In this document: positions 24,063 through 36,133 of the stretch, one piece after another
How the letters are laid out: every line of letters begins with the position of its first letter
How positions within the stretch are numbered: the stretch's first letter is position 1
From: Macrocybe gigantea
Taxonomy: Eukaryota; Basidiomycota; Agaricomycetes; Agaricales; Callistosporiaceae
DNA: 64,000 bases
Direction of reading: 5' to 3'
NCBI GenBank assembly: GCA_011319805.1
Contig: SJRY01000228.1
Location: forward strand, 1,217,007-1,281,006
Notes under the pieces: model-generated
The model's input: the letters and a program-made list of their open reading frames with translations, nothing else
The model's database searches: none
Told to the model about the DNA's origin: nothing
Position numbers and translations under genes: made by a program

Positions 24063-26842
24063 ATGGCCACTCTCCCAAGGCGCGCCAGCAGCTCTCTAAC
24101 GTACGACACCGCCATGGTATTCTGGCGTATCATCACCCAGATTTTTTTCCGCGAGATTCGCCCTCGTGGTGCGTTCAATATTCCCCGAGACGGTCCTGTC
24201 ATATTCGTTGGTGCTCCGCACAACAACCAAGTACTTCTGGCTTATCTGTCTTGCAGAGTGTCTTTTGTTCAACCTTGTCTGAATGTAGTTTCTTGATCCT
24301 CTTCTCTTAAGTTTGGAAGTCTATCGGGAAACGCACCGTGGTGTCCAGTTCTTAACTGCTGCTAAAAGTATGCAAAGGAAGGCTGTCGGATTCTTTGCTC
24401 GCTTAATGGACAGCAGTAAGTTCTCCTGTCTAATGTCGGACTGCATCTTATTGCTGGTTTAGTACCTGTCGCACGCGCTGCAGATTCAGCCAGGCCGGGA
24501 ACAGGTCAAATATGGTTGTCTGCAGATGACCCATGCCTTGTTGTGGGCGAAGGAACCAAGTTCCTATCCGAATTCACTCCACGAATGCAGATCATGCTTC
24601 CAAAATCCGTAAATTCGTTCGTAGCTGAAGTGAGCGAAGTCATCTCGGATACTCAGCTTAGAATCAAAAGAGAATTTGGAGGAGAAAGCGGAAAAGGTAC
24701 TCTACGTATTCTGGAAAAGGTGGCAGAGCGCCAGAGGGAAGGCGACAAAGGCCTCAACTTCAAAAAGCTGCCTTTCGTCGATCAGCAAGAAATGTACCGT
24801 TACGTGTATCATTGTCTGAGTCGAGGCGGGAGTATCGGTATCTTTCCTGAAGGTATGTATATTTCTCGTCTTCGTCAATAGTCAAGCGTTAAGCCTATAC
24901 TCTTCTCGAAGGGGGCAGTCACGACCGGACTGACCTGCTGCCGTTAAAGGCGGGCGTTTCTATCATGGCGTTAGGTGCAATGGCGAATGATCCTAATGTC
25001 CGAGTCAAAATTGTCCCCGTCGGGTTATCCTATTTCCATCCGCACCGTTTCAGGTCGAGAGCTGTCGTGGAGTTTGGCAGTGCACTGGACGTTCCCTTGG
25101 AGTATGTTGAGATGTTCAAACAGGGCGGGAACCAAAAAAGAGAAGCTGTAGCCAAGTTTCTCGACCTGATATACGACGGTTTGAAGACTGTCACAATTAG
25201 AGCTCCAGACTACGACACGCTGATGGCAAGTTGTTTGCGTTCGCCCAATCCGAGACTGGACTGACTTGTCCAAAGCTTATCCAAGCGGTCAGGCGTTTGT
25301 ATAAAACTCCAGGGCAGCATTTGACATTGGGACAAGTCGTGGAACTCAATAAACGTCTCTTAGAGGGCTACGTGCATTTCAAGGACGAGCCGCGCGTTCA
25401 GAAGCTCAGACGCGAAGTGCTGAAATACAATCGTCTGGTCAGGGACCTTGGCCTCCGCGATCACCAGGTTTGTGATATACCTTGTCTGCCGCTTTAATAT
25501 TTATTAATAATGATGATAGGTACCACGCGCTCAAAAAGCTGGCTGGAAGACACTAGGGTTGCTTGTCTATCGCTTATTTTTATTAACGTTATGGTCTACT
25601 CTTGCGCTGCCTGGTACAATTCTGAATGGGCCGATGTTTATTCTGGCGTCCGTTATATCAAGAAGAAAAGCCAAAGGTTCGATAATCCGGTTTGTATTGT
25701 CCTATGTGAACTGAAATCCTGTTCCTTTGAGTAGAAGCTCTTGCGGCCTCTGTCGTTAAAATTGCGGGTCGTGACGTTTTGGCTACCTGGAAGGTGCTGA
25801 TCTGTCTCGGGGTCGCACCCCTGCTCTATAGTCTCTATGCGATTTTGGCTACCATCGTCGTAGTCAAGGCCAATGCTCCTTTGAAATGGAGGATCTGGAC
25901 GCCGTTCCTTGTCATAGTCGCACTACCTTTTATGAACTATGCGGCTCTAAAATTTGGTGAAGCTGGAGTTGACGTCCTAAAGTGAGCGTCTCGCGGGTGT
26001 GGGTCATGGGTCTCACTAACGTAAATTTACAAGATCTCTAAGACCCTTAATTGTCGCTCTCGTCCCAGGCCAGCAGCGATCCCTTGACCGACTCAAAGCA
26101 ATGCGACTTCAGCTTGCTAACGAAGTTGCAGACGTAATCAATGAATTTGGGCCGAGATTGTACGACGACTTTAACGAGGTTATTTCGCTCTCATTTTCTT
26201 GTGGTTTTTCTGGTTCAGACATTTATTTGGTCTTCCTAGTGGCGCATCTTGGTACCTTCGTCCAGTGTACCTCCTTCGACAGGTACGCCAGGTCTGTGGC
26301 GCAGAAAAAGTGGTACTGGCGCCGTTGACGCCCAGGGCCTGGGCCTCACTCATCCGATGACCTGGATTGATGAACGACTCTTCGGTTGGAGTAGGAGCGC
26401 CCAACGAGGTACAAGCGCCTGGGGCGGCTTCTCTGGGGATGAGATCAGTCGGATTGGAACCCCAGATGACACTGACGATGAAGACACTGGGGACTACGAT
26501 AATGTCGTTGGAGTTATTCCAGGACATGACGATCATCTGAACACGACCCGTAGTCGGCAAAGCTCTTATGCTGATTTGCAGCGCCTACGTGTGTCACCGC
26601 TTTCCCCTGGCCAAGAAATGAAATTTCCAATTGCTGCTAGCTCTAGTCTTGCCATAAATCATACTCTCAATGGCGCAGACCAACCACAGCTTGGTCACAG
26701 GGCGAGGAAGGAGAGTCTTTCGGATGACATTGCTGTCTCTCGGATCGCGGCGGTGGATCCTACGGAATCTTTCGTGGATGCGACTCATGATTTGAATGAA
26801 GAAGCGGACAAAAAACGACAGAATCATATTCATAAGGAGTAA
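24063..26842 (+). CDS. glycerol-3-phosphate / dihydroxyacetone-phosphate O-acyltransferase (Sct1/Gpt2 family)
   Basis: Catalyses the first acylation in glycerolipid synthesis at the ER membrane. It starts MATLPRRASSSL. Acyltransferase motifs are present in order: GAPHNNQFLDPLLL (the H-x5-D catalytic motif), RGVQFLTAAKSMQRKA, and the FPEGGSHDRTDLLPLKAG motif III. C-terminal membrane segments follow (GLLVYRLFLLTLWSTLALPG, VLICLGVAPLLYSLYAILAT, FLVIVALPFMNYAAL). The tail is long, Ser/Thr-rich and acidic, as in fungal Sct1/Gpt2, where it is phosphorylated. All exon joins are in phase and I see no frameshift. Intron 25226-25275 has a GC donor. The gene converges on the methionine aminopeptidase gene with only 53 bp between stop codons. 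Confidence 0.94.
25226..25275 (+). other. GC-AG intron in the acyltransferase gene
   Basis: Donor GCAAGT, acceptor CAAAG, 50 nt. Phase-0 joining gives YDTLMLIQAVRRLYK. No GT donor in the neighbourhood restores the frame, and the intron contains stop codons. Confidence 0.85.
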
Positions 26843-26895
26843 ATCCTGATATATTGATCCTATAATGCACGAGTCGGTCATGTAATTTCCATGTT

Positions 26896-28740
26896 CTATT
26901 GAGGTTTTGCTTTCGCAGTTAGGACCTCGACGCCAGTTTCCGTGATGCTATGTCGCAAATTAATTCTGAGCTAGAAAATGTTCAGTTGTAGATGACGCAC
27001 AGCAGAGTGTCCTCGAATTGAGCACTTCGTTTGCCATCGACTGTCGTCGCAGTCCAATTATCTGGCCAATGAACATCTCCCCAATTTGTACCAAGATTGA
27101 TCATCTGGATCGAGGAAACTTAGTTTATGTACATTGCAGGTGGTGAGGAGTAACGCACTGGCTCAATTGTAAAAACCTGTAGATCTGGATTTAGCTCGAT
27201 ATCATGTACAAGTCACGTTATAAGACCGACCATTCCGGGCTTCATGGTGCCGATTGCCTTATTCTTGGCGTAATGAGGAATGTTTGGTGCGCAATGGAAA
27301 AGGTTGTTGATCCCATGTCCAGTATACGTCCTTACCGTCGCGCACCCGTTTGCTCGTGCAATTGGCTCACTAATTAGCCAATTGAGTGGACGTTCGCCTA
27401 TGATCGGCAAGAAAAGAACTTACATGACCTTTCCAATATCGCGGAACAGGGCACCCGGCTTGCAAATTTTGATAGCTTCGTCGAGACAACGTCTAGTGGT
27501 CTCGATGAGCTTCTTTGAGTCCTCGTCAATTCTTCCTACTGGGTATGTCTCATTGATGTCTCCATGGTACCCTACGAAAAACGTCAAGTTGGCTCGTGAC
27601 AGTATTGTCACCGCAACCCAAGACCCACCTTGGTAATAGAGAGTGACGTCTTGAGGGAGCTCGCACATTAATCATGGCCTCCCTGGCTATGGTGAAGAAT
27701 GAACCCACCGATATTGATGATGTCGCCTTCCTGCAATTTCCTTTTATCCGGTATGCCATGACAGATGACTTCGTTCACCGAACTGATGGGACATTGATGA
27801 GCAAAGTAGCATGTGCAAAGGTTATCACGCGAGGAGGGGCGTACGTGCAGACGGATTTGGGAAAGTTGCGATAGTTGAGAGGAGACGGGTATGCATTCCT
27901 TTCGATGATGGCATTGTGCACGATCTCGTCGATTTCGTCTGTGGTTATACCAGGGCGTACATGGGAAGCCGCTAAATCAAGGACTTCCCTCGCTAGCTGG
28001 AGCATAGGGGAGGCGAAAGTCAATGATTGTGAGCGTCACTACAGAGACTTAGCTGACGCACGCGACAAACTGTTTTTATCTTGTCTTGTTCCTCCAGCGA
28101 AAGAATGCGCGGAGGTTGGCCCGCGTTCTTCAATTCCGACACGGGACGCCCTGGGTAGCAAATGTTGAGAAGAAACATGACTATGGATCACAGACGTACA
28201 GACCCTCCTCAGCATAATCCGGTCGAGGGATGTAGGGAGGGACAACGCGGGTGCCGGACAACGGATACGACGGTCGTATCTCCCCAGTGAAAGCAAAATT
28301 TGGGAAAGGATTGTAACTGTTATCTGTGGACGACGATCAGAGCGTCAGGATGTGGTCAATAGGGTAGATTAGAGAGCGCAACAACTCTGCGATTTTGCGG
28401 TTACGATGACATGTATGGCTTTGTGCATTTTCTGTCGTACGACGAAAAGGTCAATAGCGATCGCTGTAACCAGCCTCAGAAGAACTTGCCCCTAAACGAA
28501 GACGAATGTTTAACGATTTACCTAGTTATAGCTGCTAGGGTTTTCAATACGCACACTCAGACTTGAAGCACTCCTGTCCACAGAAGAATGATCCCTTGAT
28601 CCCGAGCCTTGTGGTGGATGTCAGGTTTACCGTAGAGTATTTGATGAAGCCACATACTTGTTGCATGTCGGGCATTCCATTCGCGAAGGAGGGTTGCCAT
28701 TGGGACAGTTGGCGCTCTGGCATGATACAAGCATCGCCAT
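26896..28740 (-). CDS. MAP1: methionine aminopeptidase 1
   Basis: Removes the initiator methionine co-translationally. The start at 28740 opens a zinc-finger N-terminus ([20 protein letters not shown], then [14 protein letters not shown]), the ribosome-binding feature of eukaryotic MetAP1. Then come [20 protein letters not shown] and the pita-bread catalytic domain. The five metal ligands are recognisable in [38 protein letters not shown] and QFEDTLLIT. The C-terminus reads [13 protein letters not shown]. About eleven short introns make it one of the most intron-dense genes here. The join between the zinc finger and the YNPFP exon (28360-28560) is my least certain one. No frameshift is needed. 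Confidence 0.93.
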
Positions 28741-29143
28741 CGGAGAGGAACAAGAAATGAGAAATGAGAAATGAGAAATATTTATTCTGACTCAGGTGAC
28801 AAAAGAAAAGTGTGGGAACTTGTGCTGACTAAATTGGCTTAGGTTAGCATATCATATATTACGAGGCAGTTTACAACAGCAGCTTAAAGGGGAAAAAGAT
28901 TCGAAAGTAGAATACGCAGCATATGATATGTGGTGAGAAAGAAAGGTATGTTCTGAGAATGATAGATTATAATAGTCTAGTACAGGGAAGCAGCGACGTT
29001 GCTGATTTTGCCCAAAAAAAAAAAAAAGGTGGGGAAATGCAGTGTTCGATGAGGAATTAGTCCGGTATAGCAAGTAGGACAAGGGCAAGAAATGGGAGCG
29101 GATGGGATAATTCGAGGAGAAGAAAATTCCCTTTTAGGTATGA
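28741..29143. other. spacer and MetAP1 5' leader, no gene
   Basis: Between the MetAP1 start and the stop of the next minus-strand gene. It holds a heptamer tandem repeat next to the MetAP1 start and an A13 tract at 29013-29026. No conserved reading frame is seen. Confidence 0.5.
28754..28780. repeat. GAAATGA heptamer tandem repeat
   Basis: Almost four tandem copies of GAAATGA, starting 14 bp upstream of the MetAP1 start codon. On the transcribed strand it is a pyrimidine-rich TCATTTC repeat in the 5' leader. Confidence 0.85.
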
Positions 29144-29773
29144 TCAATGGGAATAAGGAATAACTTCGAGCTTGTATGCAGTCGCAGTGTCACTGCATGC
29201 TCTGCGCAATGCTCGGAAATGGGAAACACCGAATATCTCGGTGAGCGCAGCTTCGTTATCGTTGATCCACGAGATGGACGGGAGGCCACGTGTGGTCCTG
29301 TATATGCCCTGGGGCAGATGCTCTTCAAAGACGATAGTGACGACGCCGGTAAGAAGGCACTGGATGAGGCTCAAGACATCGTTTACGGGTGGACAGAGCT
29401 TTCGGACAGACTCGAAAATGTCGCTGTGGAAGACCATCTGCCATTGAACGCGACGTTCGGGAGAGAAAAAGGAACTGGCGTGGACAGGGAGTTGCAGCGT
29501 CAACGTTGGGCCAGCAGGCAAGCCAACAGAGGAACGCCAGATGGAGGTGGTCTCGAGAGAGAACAGCATGCGATGGTCATGTGGAAGGTCCGTCCAATTG
29601 TGTTGTCGAACTAGCTGCATGCGCAGGGCTTGCAACCAACGGTGCGCACGGGCATAGGTCGCACCCAGAGCCTCAGCGGTGGTTAAAGGAATGCGTGTAC
29701 GTCGTGCCCATTCGTCCATATTCTTGACATCGCTGGAGAAAATGACTTCTGCCCGGGGGCGTGGGGTCTGCAT
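29144..29773 (-). CDS. conserved hypothetical protein (unassigned)
   Basis: A 209-residue protein starting MQTPRPRAEVIFSS. I do not recognise a domain. It looks genuinely coding: one uninterrupted exon with a globular mix of residues, several Trp (ISWINDNEAAL, LQALRMQLVRQHNWTDLP) and a mixed alpha/beta character. There is no signal peptide or membrane segment. An upstream GTAAGC...TTCCTAG intron (about 29789-29845) probably lies in the 5' untranslated region, because no in-frame ATG is found before it. A start codon supplied by an upstream exon cannot be excluded. Confidence 0.55.
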   Translation of the reverse strand: MQTPRPRAEVIFSSDVKNMDEWARRTRIPLTTAEALGATYARAHRWLQALRMQLVRQHNWTDLPHDHRMLFSLETTSIWRSSVGLPAGPTLTLQLPVHASSFFSPERRVQWQMVFHSDIFESVRKLCPPVNDVLSLIQCLLTGVVTIVFEEHLPQGIYRTTRGLPSISWINDNEAALTEIFGVSHFRALRRACSDTATAYKLEVIPYSH

Positions 29774-30735
29774 GGTAGTGGTCGGTAAAGCTAGGAAAAG
29801 CGGACATGAGAAAGAGTGACTTAGATCAGAGATAGAGGAACGCTTACCAGAACACCTGGATGCGTCGGGAGGTGTTTCAGTTGAGGAAGAGGGACATGGT
29901 GTGGGTAGCAAAGGTCTTGTCGTCTTTTATTGCGACGGACCCTGGCAGAAGGGGAAAAAAAAGTAAGATAAATCAAAAAATAGGAAAAAAAAGGAGAGGC
30001 CGAACCGAGCATTTTGGGCGTCGGGCGAAGTTACACGTGTAATCACCCCGACAACAATCCCCCCAGATACCGCCCTCCCGCCTCCCTCTCTTCTTCGTTC
30101 CTCGCCTAAGCCGGTACCACTCTTGCGGCGTCTATTGCGATCCGCAGCGCACCTGCTTGCGCCCACGAAACCTCCTTTCCACCATGCCCTAGGTGAGGCA
30201 GACCAGCCAGCCGTTCGGGGTCTCACTCGACCCTCACCCGGACTATTCCCAGGCTTCTGGGCGCGGCATTCGTCACTTTTCGTCATGCCTTCCATCTTCC
30301 GAGTGTCGTTGTTCCCCGCTCGGCGCCATCTCTGCTGTCAGAGCTGCGCGAGATGGTCCACCGCTTTAGCACATCTCGTTCCGCCATCGGGTCAGATACG
30401 CGGACCGCTCCACCAGGTCGCCCTTTGTTTCGTTAGCAACGTCTACTCGTTACGAGAAATTGGAGGCTGAAACGTTCACGTCACCCTTGTCAATTTGAGG
30501 AACAAGGACATCAACGTTTCCTACAAACGAATGCAGCTCGAAAAGTCACCTGCTACTTTTACTTGTGATTGCGGATCTTTTGCCAACATTCAATTTTTTG
30601 CTTCCATTCCAACTACAAACTTATCGTATTAGTATTGTCCGTCTCAAGAGATGAATTATTACATAAGCGCTCCTGAATCTTTAAGCCTCCCGCGATAGCA
30701 AGTCCAGATCCCACTTCAGCTACGAACGTCCGCCC
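29774..30735. other. divergent spacer, no firm gene
   Basis: Lies between the minus-strand hypothetical gene and eIF2B-alpha. It contains A-rich tracts around 29955-29990 and a C/T-rich stretch at 30045-30110, as in fungal promoters. A G+C-rich stretch at 30115-30480 looks weakly coding on the plus strand (for example SELREMVHRFSTSRSAIGSD), with a possible 5' splice site at 30194. I could not assemble a convincing gene from it. Confidence 0.4.
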
Positions 30736-32179
30736 ATGTCTGTCGACGCATCGAAGAATTCCCAGTTCGACATTTATGAAACTTATCGGCGCGTTCTGAG
30801 CGACGAGGAAGTATGTCTGGCAGGCTTTATCTAGTGCTGCTGTGTTCAATGGTGGCCTGTTTTTCACATAACATACACCAAAAGATATCACCTCCCTTGG
30901 CGGCCATCCTCGCGCTGACAGAGCTGATCGAAAATTCAAATGGCAAGTCGTCCGTCTCCTGCCAGTTTCTAGACCGAGGCTAATCGTCGTCAACAGCGGG
31001 CACTATGTTTGAAATGGTTAAAGCGCTTAACGAAGGTGCACAGGAACTAAGAGAACGATCATCTAATCCCATAAGTCTTAATGCTGGCTGCGAGCTATTC
31101 ATTGCATTCGTCACACTGTTTCCGCACGATTCAGCCGTATGTCCTCATCCTCTCCACACCTTGCGTTTAATTGTGCACTGTCGTTTTCTCCGCTTTTCAG
31201 ACCTTCGCGGATCTCAAAACAAAGTTAGTTCGACACGGCCAACAGTTCGCCACAGAGGCACTCAAGTACAGACAGAAAATAGCTGAACTCGCCGTCAATT
31301 TCATCAAGGACGGCTCCGTCGTGCGTTCGGTCCTCATCGTCCATACTTGCCCACAACATTCAAACATCAGATACTCACACATTCTTATTCAAGAGTGGTG
31401 ATGAAAACGCTGTTACATGCACACGAGCGGAAGCGCATATCAGGTGCTTTCTTGCGGCTTTTTCCAGCAATCTCTGCGGCTGATGCCAGGAACCAGTTTT
31501 CGTGACGGAAGCGCGGCCTCGCGGCCTCGGGTTGGTGTCCATTCACTTGTAGCGGATGTTTTTAGCATGACTAAACAGCGCATATCACCACTGTCTAGCA
31601 TCAAAACAGCGGAAGCACTGATGACAGCAGGAATCCCGTGTACCGTCGTCCTGGACTCGGCCGTCGCCTATGTCATGGACAAAGTCGACTTTGTGCTTGT
31701 GGGATCGGAAGCTGTTGTTGAAAGTGGAGGGCTCATCAATGCTGTAGGCAGTAATCAGATGGCCATCATTGCAAAGGCGGCCAACAAGCCGTTCTATGCT
31801 CTGGCGGAAAGGTACGGGATGCACGCTCTCATGCAATGAAATGATCTGACGCTGCCGATCGTCCTCCAGTTACAAGTTTCACAGGTTGTTCCCGCTGTCA
31901 CAATATGACCTTCCAAATCATAATGCACGGATCTTCTCCTTTCCTCGCCCGCCCGCGGACGCATCACAAAAGGGGCCAATGAAAATCTCTCAAGAACTTA
32001 TATCACAGAACAATCCAGACGTCGACTACACACGGTACGCGTCCAAACCTCATCCTTCCCGTCTTCTCCTCGCTGATTTTGTCGTTAGGCCTGATCTCAT
32101 TTCCCTCGTGTTCTCGGACGTGGGCAGCCTTACCCCAGAAGGTGTCAGTCAATACCTCGTCGGCATGTTCGCCGGATGA
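30736..32179 (+). CDS. GCN3: translation initiation factor eIF2B subunit alpha
   Basis: Regulatory subunit of the eIF2B guanine-nucleotide exchange factor that senses phosphorylated eIF2. It starts MSVDASKNSQFDIYETYRRV. Conserved blocks: LAAILALTELIENSNAGTMF, LKTKLVRHGQQFATEALKYR, THSYSRVVMKTLLHAHERKR and VFVTEARPRGLG. The hallmark VDFVLVGSEAVVESGGLINA and the C-terminal RPDLISLVFSDVGSLTPEGV follow. All exon joins are in phase and no frameshift is present. Intron 30943-30996 has a GC donor inside the conserved N-terminal helix. Confidence 0.95.
30943..30996 (+). other. GC-AG intron in eIF2B-alpha gene
   Basis: Donor GCAAGT, acceptor CAACAG, 54 nt. Phase-1 joining restores ELIENSNAGTMFEMVKALN, which is conserved across the family; no GT alternative does so. 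Confidence 0.9.
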
Positions 32180-34815
32180 ATGGTTCTCTTTGCGTGTGCT
32201 CATAATTACATCTAATCCGATGTGTTGCGGCAGCGGACCGGGAGCTGGAGATGGATAATCATGATGGTCGATAACTTGGGTTTTTGTCCTGATTTCATAA
32301 AATCCATCGGCTTTATCATGTACCGTCCCACGTCCGTGAAGCATCAAGTGCTTCTAGGGCCACGATGTCATTTACAACGCATGACGCCAGATGAGGTCGA
32401 TCGTTTCGCCTATGGATATTTTGGAAACGGAGCATGGTACGTAATTCTACTATTTCAAAATCTCACGTTGTTTCCCTTCCTTTGGGCTCCTTTTTTTTTG
32501 ACAATTCAAAGTGTGCCCGTAACGTTTCGTCTCGATTTCGGCGGTATTCGATGTTGTAAATCGCCCGCTTGAACACGAGGCAAATATCCATGTTTGAACG
32601 CAATTAATAATTTGCAAGGCCACAGTACCGAACAATTCTGGTACTGTCTTGGTCTTTTTTGCGAACCCTTTCCTTGAATTGACATCGTCACATACCACAA
32701 TCGTTACTGGACGGTCTCCACCTTCTTCAAGGTCTACACCATCAGGATTCACGATCTTGAGGAGAGCGGCCACATCGTTCTTTGCGCCAACGCGTTCAGG
32801 CAGGTAAGGTGCTTGAACGAATTACCCGCGTGGATAGGGCATTTGCATTTTAGCATTTTAGAGATACGGCATCATGTCCGACGATTTGGCCTGCGACCTG
32901 ATCACAACTTTGTCCTGGCCGTGAAACTTAATAATAATTCTGGGTATAGCTGATTTCGGGCCCATTACACACCAACGCCTTGAAGCTGGCGCCATGGGCT
33001 AGGGACGGGCCGATTTCTAATCGACACCATCAGTTGTGCTCTCTCCGACTTGCGATAACGGACCTTCTCTGGCCGTTGAGGAGTATAAATTGTGGATTTC
33101 TTTGGAGGAAACAGAAAGACAAGGAACTCCCAACTTTGACCCCTCTACCAGCCCTCGCCTCACCCTCCAATAACCTACTTCGCCATGTGTAGATGGAGAC
33201 AGTGAAGGACATTCCGCACGTTGACCGAGTCCAGTCGTTCATGACCCTTGCAGATTCCAAGACACCTACGCCGAATGCGGTCACGTCCTCGCTCCGGTAC
33301 GTTGACAATTTTTTTTTACTTCCGCTTCGTTATTTTCGGTCTGACTTTATGGACTTTGCCGGCGTAAGCCCGACGAGCTCGTACGCCATAGACCTCTTTA
33401 CCCTCATGCGACACAGGATAACACAAGTCTTCAGAGCCAGTGCGCCGACAGGTGGTGTAAATTCAGCACAACCCATCCCAGCGATTGCGGGCCCAACTGC
33501 AGGACGACCTGCTGGCAGTAGTGAGTGTTCCGCCCGTCTGGATCTCGGAAACGAAAGAGGCTGAGTTCAGAACTGCATGACAAAAGTCGGCAATTTCCTG
33601 AACAATATCGTATGGACCGCCTCGTCATGCCCACGATGGAACAGCCGCTGATTATCTCGTGATAGATCGTCGATTTAACAGGAAATGCCCAAATTGCGAT
33701 CCCTCCCAGAATCAAAGTGCACGTAGTTGGGGACATTAGAGAAGGAGTTCTATTCGGTCACGGTACACTTTAGCGATATGTGCTGTATAAATTGTGGAAG
33801 GGCGAATACCTGCAGCCTATGACAGATGGATAGATTCGCCTGTCAAATGAACGTCCAAACAATAAATGAACTGTGATGAAATCGTTTATTCATTGCCCAG
33901 AAAAAGGAGAATAAGTCATGGATTATCAGGGAAGATAAAATACCCGAATTCATCTGCCACGACTACTCAGGGATGATCTTTCTGCTCGGAGAAGCCAACG
34001 TGGAAGCGAACCACTTACAGCTTCGCGGGAACTCACATTGTGATTCGACTCGGGCAAAGCATCGCTCGCCAGGTCAGATGCGGCACAACACAAAATATTC
34101 TGGTCTGAAACGGGAATGCGAATTGGTCTTGCGAACGTACCGGAGGATTTCGTGCGAACAGAAAAGACATTATCGGCATGGCAGGACACACCGTGACACA
34201 ATGTCGACTATCGATAATATGAATTGCGGCCGAACATAGGTTTTTCGTTCAGGTGACATGCAACGTCCACAGACGTGTGGCCAACCGAACGCAGGTGATG
34301 ATCAATTGGATGATATCCAATTCCTGTATGGAGCAAATGGCTTTCTCCGACGGTTTGCAAGGATTGATTTCATGCCTCAACCGCAAGGAGGGAGGCCGTT
34401 CAAACCAGAGCAAAAGTCCGAGCGCACCCGGATGTATCCTTCACCGAGATCCCTTGGAAAATGTGGCCAATAGCTTGCTGAGGTCCTTCCCTCGTTTGCC
34501 GCCCTCTTGAACAGCTGTAAGGTCTAATAGAACCAGTCCCAGTGGATAGCTTACCTGGTAGCAGTTGATGTTCATTGACGTCGGACCGAACGCGAAACAT
34601 GTGCAAGTAATACGAAGTAAACTGACCCTGAACACGAGAAAAGAAGGGCCCAGAGTACAGGTGCGATACAAATTGCATTGGCCATGATAATAGCACTCAT
34701 ACTCCTCCAGCCGGATGTGACAAGGAGAGCGAGTGTTTACTGGTTGCCTGATTGGGAAGATGATCTTACGTAATCTTGACATAGAGGCATTGCCAGTGCT
34801 CATTCTCCGCGACCT
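32180..34815. other. gene-poor stretch, possible degenerate coding remnants
   Basis: Apart from the small candidate gene at 33193, I find no convincing gene. A minus-strand frame at about 32605-32775 (VNPDGVDLEEGGDRPVTIVV) and a plus-strand frame at about 32330-32430 (MTPDEVDRFAYGYFGNGAW) read like protein but stop quickly and cannot be extended by splicing. This could be a decayed gene or mobile element. No terminal repeats or transposase motif are visible. Confidence 0.35.
33193..33564 (+). CDS. small hypothetical gene or 5' part of one (uncertain)
   Basis: The ATG at 33193 follows a TATAAA at 33084. The frame reads METVKDIPHVDRVQSFMTLA, then ...AVTSSLR. An intron from GTACGT at 33298 to about 33379 would join it to SYAIDLFTLMRHRITQVFRA and a Pro/Ala-rich stretch, with another donor (GTGAGT) near 33521. 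I do not recognise the family and cannot find a satisfactory 3' end, so this may be a fragment. The listed end is the first stop in the unspliced frame. Confidence 0.3.
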   Translation: METVKDIPHVDRVQSFMTLADSKTPTPNAVTSSLRYVDNFFLLPLRYFRSDFMDFAGVSPTSSYAIDLFTLMRHRITQVFRASAPTGGVNSAQPIPAIAGPTAGRPAGSSECSARLDLGNERG

Positions 34816-36133
34816 ATGTCGACTGCATCTGCCAATAATCAATGGTTGTTCCCCCTACAAGCCCTGCGAGCAACGCCAACGGACTTTCCGCTCGACAAGG
34901 AACTATACGATAGAGCCAGAGGTGTCGAATTTCTCTTTCGTCTGGGGACCTCTCTGGCACTGTTGGTATCTGCCATAACTCGCCTCAAGTCGGAAACTAA
35001 ACCGCACACCTCGATAGCCCGACGTCAGCTATGTGTACTGCCGCCACCTGGTTACATAGATTCTATATGAGATATTCCATGGAGGATTTCCACCGTCAGG
35101 TAAGAGGCCGCCGTGTGTCTTGCTTCTGTGTCCCGAGAGGCTGTTTTTTCCAGGACGTTGCCGCAACGTGTATCTTTCTTGCGACCAAAACTGAGGAATG
35201 CGGCAGGAAACTCCGCGACGTAGCTAGAGTCTGCCAAGCAAAGATAAATGGAATGGACATCAGTCATATCGCCGCGGACAGCAAGGTATGTTGCAAATAT
35301 CCCTGACACGCAGCTGGGGCCGAATTTGGTGTAGGACGTGGAACTGCGTCAGGCGACCATACTATCAACGGAGGAATTTTTACTCGAAGCGCTCTGTTTT
35401 GACTTCGTGGTGGAGAGTCCACACGCTGATCTGGTCGATTTATTTGAATCGCAAGAAGATGACTTTTTGGTCCAAGAATATGCCTGGAGTCTAGCACATG
35501 ATTCGTGTGTTTCTGCGAGTTAATTCTATCGTGTTATCTCACTTTTGACTCAGATATCGAACTCCAATCTGCATCTTATATCCTCCCAAAATTACGGCTA
35601 CCGCATGTTATGTCCTTGCTCAAAAAATATTCGAAGGCCCTAATTCCCCTTCACTTGATGCCCGGATATCTGCCGCCGCCCCGTCGGCTTCCTTACCCAC
35701 ACCCCCGTCACATAAGCCGCCATCCCCTGAGGCAAACCGCTTTGCTATCGAACATTTCACGCTCAATGAACATGACCTGCAATGCGTTTCTGGTCAGTGT
35801 CCTGTCCTGACCAGCCGAAACTGGCTTACTCCTTCATCAGAGGCACTGAACATTCTCCTCGAGTTCTACTCTAGTCAAGACACGGAATCATCGTACCCTT
35901 ATATCGCATCTATCATCGCTGTCCGTATTCTCCCTGTTTTTCTTTTTTTTCCCTCCGCGACAGGCCGTGCTGAGAGTTCTGCCTTAGACTTCTCCTCCCG
36001 CCATGGCGAGAAAACCGAATCTGTATTCCCCCATGCTACACCCCATCGTCCCTATCAGCAGCATAGGGACTGCATCTTCCGATGTCTTTGGCAGAACCCC
36101 GACTTCTTCGCATGGCGGGCGCACCCCGGTTAA
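34816..36133 (+). CDS. cyclin of the transcriptional CDK class (cyclin K/T, Ctk2-like)
   Basis: Regulatory partner of a kinase acting on the RNA polymerase II C-terminal domain, by family. It starts MSTASANNQWLFPLQALRA. The cyclin box covers PTSAMCTAATWLHRFYMRYS, then DVAATCIFLATKTEECGRKL, then LLEALCFDFVVESPHADLVD. The second fold follows with YRTPICILYPPKITATACYV. A Ser/Pro-rich linker precedes a late helix (EALNILLEFYSSQ). Exons 34816-34961 and 35018 onward were fixed by the PTSAM junction, whose acceptor is upstream of the more obvious CAG. The end at 36133 assumes a last intron with a GTATTC donor near 35926, and the low-complexity tail is less certain. Confidence 0.85.

Noticed and set aside
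32450..32773. Possible transposon integrase remnant on the minus strand
   Set aside because: No catalytic triad, no terminal repeats or target-site duplication visible; resemblance to integrase-type sequence was too slight.
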